From Ensifer adhaerens (GTDB taxonomy: Bacteria; Pseudomonadota; Alphaproteobacteria; Rhizobiales; Rhizobiaceae), in the NCBI GenBank assembly GCA_900215285.1, contig OCMG01000003.1:124001-188000 (forward strand): 64,000 bases of DNA. Reading direction: 5' to 3'. The notes under the pieces are model-generated. The model made no database searches, was not told the origin of the DNA, and saw nothing but the letters and a program-made list of their open reading frames with translations. This document shows positions 1 through 8,870 of the stretch, piece by piece; position 1 is the first letter of the stretch; each line of letters begins with the position of its first letter. The translations under genes were made by a program, and so were the position numbers.

Positions 1-937
1 CGGGGCTGTTGACTAGCGGCTTCATGGTTTCAGGATCGAACAGCCAGGCCGGATCGCCCGGCATCTTGACGTAGGCCGTGGCGCGGTCTTCCAGGAAGTA
101 GAAGCCGAAGCCGCCCCAGCCCTTGTAGGGATCGAGATAGCCATAGGCCGGCGAACCGGACAGCGGATCCTTCTTGCCCTTGAGGAACTTCGAAATTTCC
201 TGAACCTGCGCCCAGGTCTTCGGCGGAGCCCATTCGCCCTTGTGGCCTTCGTCCTTCCAGGCCTTGGCGAGCGTTGCGTCCTTGAAGTAGTCGGCGCGGT
301 AGTTGAAGTTGTGGCAGTCACCATCGATGGTCACGCGGTAGGTCTTGCCGTCCCAGGTGCCGACCGGGGGCTTCAGGTAGTCCACGTAGTCTTCGATATC
401 GATCTGCTTCTTCACCCAGTCCGGCATTTCGGAGAGTAGACCCTTGCCGGCCGTGTCACCCTCGAAGGGTGCACCCATTTCCAGGATGTCGAAATCCACC
501 GTGCCGGTGGCGATCGATTGCTGCAGACGGGCATTATAGTCGGCCTGCGCCAGGTCGATCCAGTTGATCTTGGCGCCGGTATAGGCTTCCCATGGCTTCA
601 GGAAGCCGCGGAACAGGAAGTTGTGGAGGTTCTGGTTGTTGAGCCCCATGAAGGTCAGCTCGACGCCGGCGAACTCGCCCTGCTTCACGTTGGACTTGGT
701 CGGGCCGAGGCAAAGCTCGCCCACCTTCTGCCAGTCGGCATCCGTCGGCGAACCCTTGCCGACGCCCGGGATCTTCAGGATCTGGCTGCGGACGTCATCG
801 GCCGCAAAGGCCTGCGTCGGCAGCCCGCCAAGGGCGCTCGAAACGCCCATGAGTGCGGCAGCGCTCGCCGTGCCGCGCAGAATGTCGCGACGGCTTGCCT
901 GACGGCGCATCAATGCATCGTAAACTTCGACTTTCAT
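1..937 (-). CDS. Sugar ABC transporter binding protein, family 1 (partial)
   Basis: Only the N-terminal 312 residues lie in the window; the gene runs off the left edge. It encodes an extracellular family 1 solute-binding protein of a carbohydrate ABC importer. The start at 937 is followed by a twin-arginine leader (SRRDILRG at about residues 16-23) and a hydrophobic stretch ending AFAADD, so export by the Tat route is likely. The mature part has the usual pattern of oligosaccharide-binding proteins (GLNNQNLHNFLFRGF, then WIDLAQADYNARLQQ). It diverges from the ATPase gene at 1288, and the matching permeases are presumably beyond the left edge. The 350-base gap holds two identical LacI-type operators and a promoter reading into this gene. 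The substrate cannot be named. Confidence 0.85.
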   Translation of the reverse strand, partial: MKVEVYDALMRRQASRRDILRGTASAAALMGVSSALGGLPTQAFAADDVRSQILKIPGVGKGSPTDADWQKVGELCLGPTKSNVKQGEFAGVELTFMGLNNQNLHNFLFRGFLKPWEAYTGAKINWIDLAQADYNARLQQSIATGTVDFDILEMGAPFEGDTAGKGLLSEMPDWVKKQIDIEDYVDYLKPPVGTWDGKTYRVTIDGDCHNFNYRADYFKDATLAKAWKDEGHKGEWAPPKTWAQVQEISKFLKGKKDPLSGSPAYGYLDPYKGWGGFGFYFLEDRATAYVKMPGDPAWLFDPETMKPLVNSP

Positions 938-1042
938 GTGGTCTCCTCCCACGTTTTCCGAAGAACTTTCCCGCCGGCCCGGACACATCCTGGTGAGGAT
1001 TTTTGCGCTGGCCTCGGGCAGAACTATCTGTTAAGCAAGAAA

Positions 1043-1056
1043 ATGAAACGTTTCAT
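1043..1056. promoter_or_regulatory. LacI-family operator, copy 1
   Basis: Perfect palindrome ATGAAACGTTTCAT, with the central CG step typical of LacI/GalR operators. It lies downstream of the predicted start point of the leftward binding-protein gene. The centre-to-centre distance to copy 2 is 86 bp. Confidence 0.75.
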
Positions 1057-1094
1057 ATCCTGCATGAAACCGCTCCTCTCGGTCTCAGCGACGA

Positions 1095-1122
1095 GAATTA
1101 GACGGCGGCGGCGAAATGTCAA
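1095..1122 (-). promoter_or_regulatory. Sigma70-type promoter of the binding-protein gene
   Basis: On the minus strand a perfect -35 TTGACA (1122-1117) is followed after 16 bases by TAATTC (1100-1095). It sits between the two LacI-type operators, so a repressor bound at both sites would bracket it. Confidence 0.5.
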
Positions 1123-1128
1123 CCAATA

Positions 1129-1142
1129 ATGAAACGTTTCAT
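1129..1142. promoter_or_regulatory. LacI-family operator, copy 2
   Basis: Second exact copy of ATGAAACGTTTCAT, just upstream of the leftward -35 element at 1122-1117. It differs from the operator next to the LacI gene at 22416 (CGTAAACGTTTACG), so a different LacI-type protein outside the window may read it. Confidence 0.75.
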
Positions 1143-1287
1143 GGAGGAGGTTTTCACGGCGATTCAAGACGCGGTGCAGGGTATTTTCGGCCCTTCGCGC
1201 GAGGCGGAAATCCGTGGAGAAAACAGGATAATGCCGGGCGCCGACCTTTGACGGAGGACGATTGCGTGACAGGCAGATGGGAGCGAG

Positions 1288-2352
1288 ATGGCTGAGGTCA
1301 AGATCACCGGAGCGCAGAAAGCCTATGGCGCGCTGAAGGTCCTTCACGGCATTGATATCGACATCAGGGACGGCGAATTCGTCGTGCTCGTCGGGCCCTC
1401 GGGCTGCGGCAAGTCGACCCTTCTGCGCATGGTGGCCGGCCTTGAGAGCATCACCGGCGGGACGATCTCGATCGGCGAGCGCGTGGTCAACAACCTGCCG
1501 CCCAAGGATCGCGACATCGCCATGGTGTTCCAGAGCTACGCGCTATATCCGCACAAGACGGTGGCGGAAAACATGGTCTTTGCGCTGCGCCTGCAGAAAC
1601 TTCCCAACGACGTCATCAAGCAGCGCCTGCAGGCAGCTGCCGAAACGCTGGACCTCGTGCCCTATCTCGATCGCTATCCGCGGCAATTGTCCGGCGGCCA
1701 GCGCCAGCGCGTCGCCATGGGCCGCGCTATCGTCCGCTCGCCTCAGGTCTTCCTCTTCGATGAGCCGCTGTCAAACCTCGACGCCAAGCTTCGTGTGCAG
1801 ATGCGCAAGGAAATCAAGGAGCTGCACCAGCGGCTCGGCACCACGACGATCTACGTGACGCACGACCAGGTGGAAGCCATGACCATGGCCGACAAGATTG
1901 TCGTCATGCAGGGCGGCCATGTCGAGCAGATCGGCACGCCGCTCGACCTCTATGACTGGCCGAACAACACCTTCGTCGCCACCTTTATCGGTTCGCCCTC
2001 GATGAACCTGATGAAGGGTAAGTACAAGGCGGATGGCCAGATCTTCGTATCAGAAACGGGCGACGAGATCGCGCTGGGCTTCACGCCGGCCGCCAGCGAC
2101 GGCCAGGCCGTGCTTCTCGGCGTTCGCCCGGAACATCTCGAACTCGGCGGCACGGGTCTCAAGGCAACGGTCAATGTGACGGAGCCAACCGGCCACGAGA
2201 CGATGGTCTTCCTGCGCTACGGCGCGAGCGAACTCGTTACCGTCTTCGCCGAGCGTCACGATTTCAGGCCAGGCGAGGAGGTCACCATCGCGCCGCGCGC
2301 CGGTAAGCTGCACCTCTTAGATGCGCAGTCGGGCAAGACATTGCGGCCCTGA
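1288..2352 (+). CDS. Sugar ABC transporter ATPase, UgpC/MsmK type
   Basis: Complete 354-residue ATPase of a carbohydrate ABC importer. Walker A is GPSGCGKS (about residues 37-44), the Q-loop is in VFQSYALYP, the signature is LSGGQRQR, Walker B is VFLFDEP and the H-loop is in YVTHDQ. After about residue 235 comes the TOBE/MalK-type regulatory domain (VLLGVRPEHLEL). The length is normal for the family. The gene is divergent from the binding protein at 937 and shares its LacI-operator region, so the two probably serve one importer. These ATPases often work with several permease pairs, so the substrate is open. It ends facing the kinase gene at 2472. Confidence 0.93.
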   Translation: MAEVKITGAQKAYGALKVLHGIDIDIRDGEFVVLVGPSGCGKSTLLRMVAGLESITGGTISIGERVVNNLPPKDRDIAMVFQSYALYPHKTVAENMVFALRLQKLPNDVIKQRLQAAAETLDLVPYLDRYPRQLSGGQRQRVAMGRAIVRSPQVFLFDEPLSNLDAKLRVQMRKEIKELHQRLGTTTIYVTHDQVEAMTMADKIVVMQGGHVEQIGTPLDLYDWPNNTFVATFIGSPSMNLMKGKYKADGQIFVSETGDEIALGFTPAASDGQAVLLGVRPEHLELGGTGLKATVNVTEPTGHETMVFLRYGASELVTVFAERHDFRPGEEVTIAPRAGKLHLLDAQSGKTLRP

Positions 2353-2471
2353 GTGGCGCACAGCCGCGCAAAGCTAAAAGCTCGGGTGGCGATATTGGAC
2401 GCTCCATCTAACGGCTTGATGGCCTAACCCAGCCAAGCAAGCCGTGCGTGACGGCAAACCGGGAGCGCGTT

Positions 2472-3359
2472 TTAATCCCTCTGGTTTTCCGGTGTGCTCA
2501 CCAGTTTGGCAGCTGCACGGTTGGCGAGGTCCAGAGCCACGGGGAAATCGAGACCCTTTGCCCGCGAAGCCGCAAGAACGCCAATGAACTCGTCACCGGC
2601 GCCATGCGTGCTCGCAACGGTGATGCGGATCGGATCGAGTGTCAGGGTTTCGCCTTGCGCATTCGCATAGGCCACGCCAGCGCCGCCGGCGGTGACGACG
2701 ACATGCGGATAGCTTCCGGCGAGAAGTCTTGCGGCGGCCAATGCGCCTTCCAGTGTTTCCACCACATCCGTCCCGGACAGCATTTCCGCCTCGATCGCGT
2801 TCACGACAAGGACATCGACGAGAGCGGCAAGGTCGGAAGAGAGGGTGCGCGCTGGCGCCGCATTGAGGAGGACTTCGCCCCCCGCAGACCTTACGCGCTT
2901 CGCCGCCGCGACATTCGCGGCATCCGGTATCTCGTTCTGCAGGACAAGGACGGCGCTTGTTGCGAGCAAATGACCCGCGGCTTCGACGTCTGCGTCTCCG
3001 AGTGTTAGATTGCTACCCGACACGATGACTGCCCCGTAATCACCATCGGCATCGAAGATGGCGACGCTCATGCCGGTGGAACGCTCCGCGTCGCGGCGCA
3101 CATGGGCATGTCCTACGCCCTTGCGAAAAAGATTGGCGATCAGCGTCCTGCCGAAATCGTCATCGGCCACGGCTCCGATGATTTCCGTCCTGGCACCCGC
3201 ACGCGCCGCCGAAACCGCCTGATTACCACCCTTGCCGCCGCATTTCGGATACCAGGAGGTTCCGGTCACCGTTTCGCCCTTGCGTGGCCGTGCCGGGCCG
3301 TTGACGGCGATGTCGTAATGGAGGCTGCCGAAGACGGTGACGAGCGGTGCGGAGGTCAT
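2472..3359 (-). CDS. PfkB-family carbohydrate kinase, ribokinase-like
   Basis: A 295-residue cytoplasmic sugar kinase. The ribokinase substrate-site motif CGGKGGNQA lies at about residues 40-48. The C-terminal ATP/catalytic signature THGAGDEF carries the catalytic Asp in place of the usual DTxGAGD, so one conserved Asp of that loop is not obvious. The gene is the last of a leftward operon and its start overlaps the RpiR-family regulator stop by one base. With the isomerase at the operon head and a ribose-type importer, it probably phosphorylates a C3-epimerised hexose or a pentose after uptake. Allose/psicose operons have the same parts, but substrate assignment is inference. Confidence 0.88.
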   Translation of the reverse strand: MTSAPLVTVFGSLHYDIAVNGPARPRKGETVTGTSWYPKCGGKGGNQAVSAARAGARTEIIGAVADDDFGRTLIANLFRKGVGHAHVRRDAERSTGMSVAIFDADGDYGAVIVSGSNLTLGDADVEAAGHLLATSAVLVLQNEIPDAANVAAAKRVRSAGGEVLLNAAPARTLSSDLAALVDVLVVNAIEAEMLSGTDVVETLEGALAAARLLAGSYPHVVVTAGGAGVAYANAQGETLTLDPIRITVASTHGAGDEFIGVLAASRAKGLDFPVALDLANRAAAKLVSTPENQRD

Positions 3360-4228
3360 CAGAACTTATCTTTGCGTTTGGAAGCGACCGCCGACATCGT
3401 GCGATCAAGGTTGCGTTCGGCGGATGCGTAATCGCGTTGTGCGACCACAACGAAAAGCGCATCCAGGATATTGAGCTGGGCAATCCGGGCCGCTGCATTC
3501 TCGCCCATCAGCGGGGAGCCTTGCGCGGTGGAACAGAGCACGATGTCAGACGCCTTGGCGAGAGCCGAAGTGCCATAATTGGTAATGGCGATGATCCGCG
3601 CACCATTTCGCCGCGCGAGTTGGGCAGCCTCAATGACCGATGTACTGTTGCCGGAATGAGAGAAGGCGACGACCACATCTTCCGCACCGAGAAGTGCGGC
3701 CGACATCATCATCATGTGCGTATCGTCATAGACGGCGGCTCTCACGCCGATCCTCAGGAACTTGTGTGCCGCATCCCGCGCGATCTGCGCCGAACCGCCG
3801 AGGCCATAGAAATCGCGCTGGCGCCCCTTGACGAGAAGGTCTGCCGCACGGTCGAAAGCCTCGTAGTCCAGAATAGCCAGTGTCTCCTCTAGCGCATGCA
3901 TGGAGGTGCGGAACACCTTCTCGACGATTTCCCGTGACGTGTCTTCTGGCGACAATTCCTGGTGCATTTCGGCAGTCGGCAGGCGATTGTAGTGCGCAAC
4001 CGCCTGCCGGAAGTCGCGATAGCCGGCAAATCCGAGCTTCTTGGCGATTTTGACCACCATGGCTTCGGAAACGCCGGAGAGATCTGCAAGGTCCTTCAGC
4101 GCAGTTTCCTCGGAAAAGTCCCTGAGAGCGAAGACCGTCTCGACCACCTTGGTCTCCAGTGGCGTCAGCTGCGGCATCATCATCCGGATGCGCGGGCCAA
4201 CCGCTCTCAGATCACTTTCGGAATTCAT
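3359..4228 (-). CDS. RpiR/MurR-family transcriptional regulator
   Basis: A 289-residue regulator with an N-terminal RpiR-type helix-turn-helix (about residues 15-90, including LADLSGVSEAMVVKIAKKLGFAGYRDFRQ, given here only as a region marker) and a C-terminal SIS sugar-phosphate-binding domain (about 120-265, with FYGLGGSAQIARDA and VVAFSHSGNSTS). Such proteins sense phosphosugars made by their own operon. It overlaps the permease start by four bases (ATGA) and the kinase by one base, so it is made from the operon it probably controls. A long palindrome at 8871-8917, just before the first gene, is the best candidate operator. Confidence 0.9.
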   Translation of the reverse strand: MNSESDLRAVGPRIRMMMPQLTPLETKVVETVFALRDFSEETALKDLADLSGVSEAMVVKIAKKLGFAGYRDFRQAVAHYNRLPTAEMHQELSPEDTSREIVEKVFRTSMHALEETLAILDYEAFDRAADLLVKGRQRDFYGLGGSAQIARDAAHKFLRIGVRAAVYDDTHMMMMSAALLGAEDVVVAFSHSGNSTSVIEAAQLARRNGARIIAITNYGTSALAKASDIVLCSTAQGSPLMGENAAARIAQLNILDALFVVVAQRDYASAERNLDRTMSAVASKRKDKF

Positions 4229-5199
4229 CCCCGTCCCCTTGTCACGCGATCGATCATCATTGCGACAAGGATAATAAGGCCCGTGGCCAGAAGTTGGTAG
4301 AAGGCCTGAACATTCATCAACGTCAAACCGTTGCGCATGCTGCCCAGGATGATGGCGCCGAGCAGCGTGCCGGCGACGGATCCCTTGCCGCCCATCAGCG
4401 AGGCCCCTCCGATGGCAGACGCGGCAATGGCATCCAGTTCCCAGAGGTTGCCCAGAATGGGCTCGGCGGCACCCAGGCGACCGATGAGGATCATGGAGGC
4501 CAGAGCGGCAAGCACGCCCGAAATCACATAGGCGGCAATCTTCGTCAGCGCGATCGGAACACCGGCCACATAGGCCGCCTCTTCATTGCCGCCGACCGCC
4601 ATCAGATATTCACCGAGAGGCGTTTTGCGCAGCAGCAGCCAGGCGAGCACGGCTACGATCGCCACCATCACGACCGAGTTGGGTATGCCCGCCACAGAGC
4701 CATTGAAGAGGGCACGGAAGGATTGCGGCACGCCCAGAACCGGATTGCCGCCCGTGTAGATGAGAGCGACCGCCCGGTAGGTCGACAGCGTGCCGAGCGT
4801 CACGATGAACGGCTGAAGTCCCGCATAGGCAATGAGCAGTCCGTTGACGAGACCGCACAGGGCGCCAATCACGAGACCCCCGACCAGGGCGATCGGCACA
4901 GGCACGCCAGAGACCAGCAAGGTCGCGGTGACCACGGCCGAAACGGCCGCGGTCGGCCCGACGGACAAATCGATCCCGCCGGAAATGATCACCAGTGTCA
5001 TGCCCAGCGCAAGGCAGGCGTTGATGCTCGACTGCTGGAGAATGTTGATGAGATTGCGGCTCGTCAGGAAGTCTGGAGCCAGCACGGCAAAAATTCCGAA
5101 GATGATCAGCAGCCCGATCAGCGTTCCGGCATCGCGGACCGAAAAGGCTATTGCCCGGGAGGACGCTGGGGACTTTGCGGCGGAATTGGTATCAGACAT
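4225..5199 (-). CDS. Ribose-type ABC transporter permease
   Basis: A 324-residue inner-membrane permease of the RbsC family (CUT2). It is strongly hydrophobic, with a start segment around LIIFGIFAVLAPDF and the conserved CUT2 sequences GGIDLSVG and AASAIGGASLMGGKG. It overlaps the upstream ATPase by eight bases and the downstream RpiR gene by four. It would form the channel for the binding protein encoded at 6784-7830. Confidence 0.92.
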   Translation of the reverse strand: MSDTNSAAKSPASSRAIAFSVRDAGTLIGLLIIFGIFAVLAPDFLTSRNLINILQQSSINACLALGMTLVIISGGIDLSVGPTAAVSAVVTATLLVSGVPVPIALVGGLVIGALCGLVNGLLIAYAGLQPFIVTLGTLSTYRAVALIYTGGNPVLGVPQSFRALFNGSVAGIPNSVVMVAIVAVLAWLLLRKTPLGEYLMAVGGNEEAAYVAGVPIALTKIAAYVISGVLAALASMILIGRLGAAEPILGNLWELDAIAASAIGGASLMGGKGSVAGTLLGAIILGSMRNGLTLMNVQAFYQLLATGLIILVAMMIDRVTRGRG

Positions 5200-6715
5200 T
5201 GTATTGCTCCTCCCTGCCGGACTTCCCGGAGGCAGTGCCTACGGCATGGGCGACGATGGTTTCTTCATTGAGTTCGTGGCGCGTAAGCTCGGCAGCGACG
5301 GCACCGTCGCGCATGATCAGAACACGGTCCGAGAGACGAATAATCTCCGGCAGCTCGGAAGAGACGACGATCACTGAGTGCCCTTCCTTCGCAAGTTGCT
5401 CGATCAGCCGGTAGATCTCCGACTTTGCGCCGATGTCGATGCCGCGCGTAGGCTCGTCAAACAGCAGGAATTTCGAGCCAGCCGCGAGCCAGCGGGCGAT
5501 GATCGCCTTCTGCTGATTGCCGCCGCTGAACAGCCGAATCGGGCGGTCGAGCAGGAACGGACGCAGATTGACCCGCTGCAGCAGCGTTTCGGCAGTCTTG
5601 CGGACACGGCTATGCTGAATGATGCCGCCGCGCGCGAAGGCGGGCAGCGAGGCCAGCGCAACGTTGGAGGTGACCGAGCGGCCCGGAATGATGCCCTCGC
5701 GCTTGCGCTCTTCCGGCAGGAAGCCGATGCCGGCGTTGATGGCGTCGCGCGGGCAGGAGATCGAGAGGGGCTTGCCCCTCAATGTCACCGTTCCGCTCGT
5801 GATGCGATCGACGCCGCCGATGGCGCGAAGCACTTCGCTGCGCCCTGCCCCGACGAGACCTGCAATGCCCAGCACCTCGCCACGATGCAGGTCGAACGAG
5901 ACATTGCGGATGCGTTGGGTCGAAACGCCGGAGAGTGACATCGTCACTTCCTCGGTGCGGAAGCTCTGATGCTGTTCCTTCGCCAGTTCGCGGCCCACCA
6001 TCATGGCAACGACCTGGTCGGGCCGCGTGGAGGCGAGATCGGCGATCCCAACCAGCTGGCCGTCGCGCATGACGCTTGCCCGCTGGCACACGCTGAACAC
6101 CTCATCGAGCTTATGCGAGACGTAAATGACTGCAACGCCGCTCGCCGAAAGCCCCCGTATGATGTCCGCAAGCCGATCGAATTCAGCCGGGGTGAGGCTC
6201 GATGTCGGTTCGTCCATGGCGACAATGCGCGCCTTGTTGAGAAGTGCGCGGGCAATTTCGACAACCTGTCGCTGGGCGACCCGCAGGCTGGAGATCGGCT
6301 GCGACGGATCGATGCCGGGATCGATCATCGAGAGAACTTCAGCGGCACGGCGCTCCTGCTCCCGGCGCTTCACAACCAGGCCGCCCAATGTCGTCATCGA
6401 ATTGCCCAGGAACATGTTCTGGGCCACGGTCAGGTTCGGAACCTGCTGCAATTCCTGGTGAATCATTGCAATGCCGGCGCGGCGGGCGTCATCGGGATTG
6501 CGAAAAGCCTGGGCGACGCCATCGACACGCACGTCACCGGCGGTCGGACGATAGACGCCCGAGAGGATCTTCAGAAGCGTCGATTTCCCGGCGCCATTTT
6601 CGCCGAGCAGCGCGTGGATTTCGCCGGGTGCGATCTCGAAGCTGACCGAGGAGAGCGCCTTGACCCCAGGAAATTCCTTGGTGATGCCTTCAAAGGAAAG
6701 CCGCGGTACGTTCAT
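5192..6715 (-). CDS. Ribose-type ABC transporter ATPase (RbsA-like)
   Basis: A 507-residue tandem ATPase of the CUT2 class. The first domain has Walker A GENGAGKS (about residues 38-45) and Walker B VAMDEPTS. The second (from about residue 255) lacks a normal Walker A, having GLVGAGRSE, but keeps LFSGGNQQK and LLFDEPTRG. This asymmetry is normal for RbsA-like proteins. A stem-loop at 6741-6767 separates it from the binding-protein gene, while the permease start is overlapped by eight bases. Confidence 0.94.
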   Translation of the reverse strand: MNVPRLSFEGITKEFPGVKALSSVSFEIAPGEIHALLGENGAGKSTLLKILSGVYRPTAGDVRVDGVAQAFRNPDDARRAGIAMIHQELQQVPNLTVAQNMFLGNSMTTLGGLVVKRREQERRAAEVLSMIDPGIDPSQPISSLRVAQRQVVEIARALLNKARIVAMDEPTSSLTPAEFDRLADIIRGLSASGVAVIYVSHKLDEVFSVCQRASVMRDGQLVGIADLASTRPDQVVAMMVGRELAKEQHQSFRTEEVTMSLSGVSTQRIRNVSFDLHRGEVLGIAGLVGAGRSEVLRAIGGVDRITSGTVTLRGKPLSISCPRDAINAGIGFLPEERKREGIIPGRSVTSNVALASLPAFARGGIIQHSRVRKTAETLLQRVNLRPFLLDRPIRLFSGGNQQKAIIARWLAAGSKFLLFDEPTRGIDIGAKSEIYRLIEQLAKEGHSVIVVSSELPEIIRLSDRVLIMRDGAVAAELTRHELNEETIVAHAVGTASGKSGREEQYNV

Positions 6716-6740
6716 CGGGAAGCCTCTCTGTCGTGGTCAT

Positions 6741-6767
6741 GGACGGCCACATGGATTGCGGCCGTCC
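6741..6767 (-). terminator. Stem-loop between binding-protein and ATPase genes
   Basis: Perfect 8-bp arms GGACGGCC (6741-6748) and GGCCGTCC (6760-6767), starting 16 bases after the stop codon of the binding-protein gene. There is no T-run after it in the reading direction, so it looks more like an mRNA-stabilising or attenuating hairpin than a full terminator. Confidence 0.6.
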
Positions 6768-6783
6768 TTGTCTTCTGAGGGGA

Positions 6784-7830
6784 TCAGTTGGCGGCAGCCT
6801 TCAGAAGCACAGCGCGAACGTCTTCCGGCTTGCCCTGGTACTGCTTGTAGTTTTCAGCCGTGATCAGCGCCTGGGGTGTTGCAACGACGCGCGGCAGCTT
6901 CTGGCCCGCATTAAGGCGCAACGCGGTTTCCATCGCGACTTCGCCGGTCAGGACCGGGAAGCTGTCGACAGTGCCGGTGAGTTCGCCGGCGGCGATAGAC
7001 TTGTAGGCATCCGAAATGCCATCGGTTCCAAACACGACGACCTTGCCCTGCAGGCCGGCAGCCTTGACAGCTTCCACGACGCCGAGCGCCATGCCGTCGT
7101 TATTGCAGTAGAAGCCGATGAGGTCCGGATTCTTCTGCAGGATCGTGGTGGCCGCATCATAGGAAAGCTGGCGATCCCAGTTGCCGGGAACGCTGGCGAC
7201 GACCTTGAACTTGCCGTTTTCCTCGATGGTCTTCTTGAAGCCCGCGGTACGCTGAACAGCAGCATATACGCCGGCCTGACCTTCGATGATGGCAACCTTG
7301 CCGCCTTCAGGACGGTTCTTGACGAACCAGTTAGCGACACGCACGCCGTTGTCGCGCTGAACATTGCCGACATAGTGCTCGGCCTGCGGGATCACGGCGT
7401 CATTGACGTTGACCACGGTGATGCCGGCGGCCTTGGCCTGCTCCATGACCGGCTGCAGGTTGGCATCCGTCTGCGGCGACAGAAGCAGCGCCTTGTAGCC
7501 TTGCGTGACCATGCCTTCGGCGATTGTCAGCTGGCCGAGCTGATCGCCTTCGCTCTGCGCTGCCTGGTAGGCGACGCTGACGCCCAGCTTGCCGGCGAGG
7601 CTCTTGTAGCCTTCGCCCAGCGAGCGCCAGTATTCGTTGGTCAGCGTCTTGGAAACGCCGCCGATCTTGAGGCCTGCCGGAACGGCGGGCATGGGCCCGA
7701 ACTTCTTGTCCAGCTGCGACCAGTCGATGCGGTCTGGCTCGGAGTCGGAGTTGAGCGGTGCGAGGTCGGCGGCATGCACGACGCCAGCAAAAAGGGTGGC
7801 AGCAAGAGCTGCGACGATAAGGTTTTTCAT
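6784..7830 (-). CDS. Sugar ABC transporter periplasmic binding protein, family 4
   Basis: A 348-residue periplasmic binding protein of the ribose/LacI-like fold. I chose ATG 7830, which follows a strong GGGAGG site, rather than an upstream in-frame start at 7848. A Sec signal peptide (about residues 1-20) ends VHAAD. The mature part contains QSEGDQLGQLTIAEGM and DGMALGVVEAV, typical of the family; its spacing resembles TorT/RbsB-like sugar binders. It lies between the isomerase and the ATPase in one leftward operon and is followed by a hairpin that may raise its level relative to the membrane parts. Confidence 0.9.
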   Translation of the reverse strand: MKNLIVAALAATLFAGVVHAADLAPLNSDSEPDRIDWSQLDKKFGPMPAVPAGLKIGGVSKTLTNEYWRSLGEGYKSLAGKLGVSVAYQAAQSEGDQLGQLTIAEGMVTQGYKALLLSPQTDANLQPVMEQAKAAGITVVNVNDAVIPQAEHYVGNVQRDNGVRVANWFVKNRPEGGKVAIIEGQAGVYAAVQRTAGFKKTIEENGKFKVVASVPGNWDRQLSYDAATTILQKNPDLIGFYCNNDGMALGVVEAVKAAGLQGKVVVFGTDGISDAYKSIAAGELTGTVDSFPVLTGEVAMETALRLNAGQKLPRVVATPQALITAENYKQYQGKPEDVRAVLLKAAAN

Positions 7831-7866
7831 TGTTCCTCCCGGTAACAACGTGTGGGGTTGAAGTCT

Positions 7867-8859
7867 TTAGCCGAGCATCAGCTCCTGGAGGATGCCCTGA
7901 GACGCAACGGCATCCTGGCGGTCAATCGCATCAGTCAGGCGATTGTCCTGCTCGAGGCGATCGACAACCTTCAGCATGCGCTGCACGGTTGCGATGTTCA
8001 CCTCGCATTCCTTGACGGGGTCGAGCCCCGTGAAATCCGGAAATGTGTCGAAATAGATCGCGCCCTCATATCCGTCGCGGCGGATCTGGCGCAGAAGCTC
8101 GATGGTCTGCTGGGCATGTACCGCGCCGACCATCAGGCCGTCGTCACGCTTGGCGTAACCATCGTTGAGATGCACGCCGAGCAGACGCGAACGGAGGGCA
8201 ACAAGGGCAGCGGCGAAAGCCGGCTGCTCGTCGGCGTAGAGCACATGGGCGAAATCGAGCGTGACGCCGAGATTGGCGGCGCCAACTTCATCGATCGCCA
8301 GAAGCGTCGTCGCGCAATCAGGCAGAAGGCTGTAGGATCGCGGCTCGTTCGGCTTGTACTCGATCGAAATCAGGCAATCCGGATCATGCGCGCAAACTTC
8401 ACGAATTCCCTCGATTTCGTGATCCCATACCTGTTTGTAATCCACCTGGAAGGCATAGTCGAAACCATCCTGCCCCAGCCAGATCGTCATGAGGCTGCTG
8501 CCGGCCGCGCGTGCGGCATCGATCCCCTTCTTGGTCAGATCGATTGCCTCGCGCCGGACAGAAGGATCAGGGTTGGTGAAGGCGCCGAGCTTGAACGCCG
8601 GGTTGGTATAGTAACGCATCGCGAAACCGTTGACGCTCAACCCAAGATCGCCCAACTGCCTAGCGATTTGGGCCGGGTCCTCAGAGACATGGTCGGGATA
8701 GTTCAGGTCCAGATCCGTCAATCCCTTCACCGAGGCAGCGCGCTCAGCCATCATCATCACGGAAGGCTTGCCCTTGTGATCGGGCCAGGCAAGATGGGCT
8801 CCGGAGGCGAAGGAATTGAGGCGAGTTGCGAAACGTTGATCTGTCACGGCGATATCCAT
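7867..8859 (-). CDS. Sugar isomerase/epimerase, TIM-barrel family
   Basis: A 330-residue member of the xylose-isomerase-like TIM-barrel superfamily (AP endonuclease family 2). Likely metal-site residues are in ISIEYKPNEPR (Glu), TLDFAHVLYADE (Asp and His) and LLGVHLNDGY (His, Asp). It is the first gene of the operon that continues with a ribose-type importer, an RpiR regulator and a PfkB kinase. By analogy with allose/psicose operons it could be a ketose 3-epimerase or an aldose-ketose isomerase. The sequence alone does not settle the substrate. Confidence 0.82.
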   Translation of the reverse strand: MDIAVTDQRFATRLNSFASGAHLAWPDHKGKPSVMMMAERAASVKGLTDLDLNYPDHVSEDPAQIARQLGDLGLSVNGFAMRYYTNPAFKLGAFTNPDPSVRREAIDLTKKGIDAARAAGSSLMTIWLGQDGFDYAFQVDYKQVWDHEIEGIREVCAHDPDCLISIEYKPNEPRSYSLLPDCATTLLAIDEVGAANLGVTLDFAHVLYADEQPAFAAALVALRSRLLGVHLNDGYAKRDDGLMVGAVHAQQTIELLRQIRRDGYEGAIYFDTFPDFTGLDPVKECEVNIATVQRMLKVVDRLEQDNRLTDAIDRQDAVASQGILQELMLG

Positions 8860-8870
8860 TCTGTCGTTGA

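Larger units (their letters stand above)
938..1287. promoter_or_regulatory. Divergent control region with LacI-type operators
   Basis: This 350-base gap separates the binding-protein gene (leftward) from the ATPase gene (rightward). It contains no convincing gene. It holds two copies of the same 14-bp palindrome, at 1043-1056 and 1129-1142, and a leftward promoter between them. The segment from about 1143 to 1287 has nothing else I can identify beyond the leader of the ATPase gene. Confidence 0.7.
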
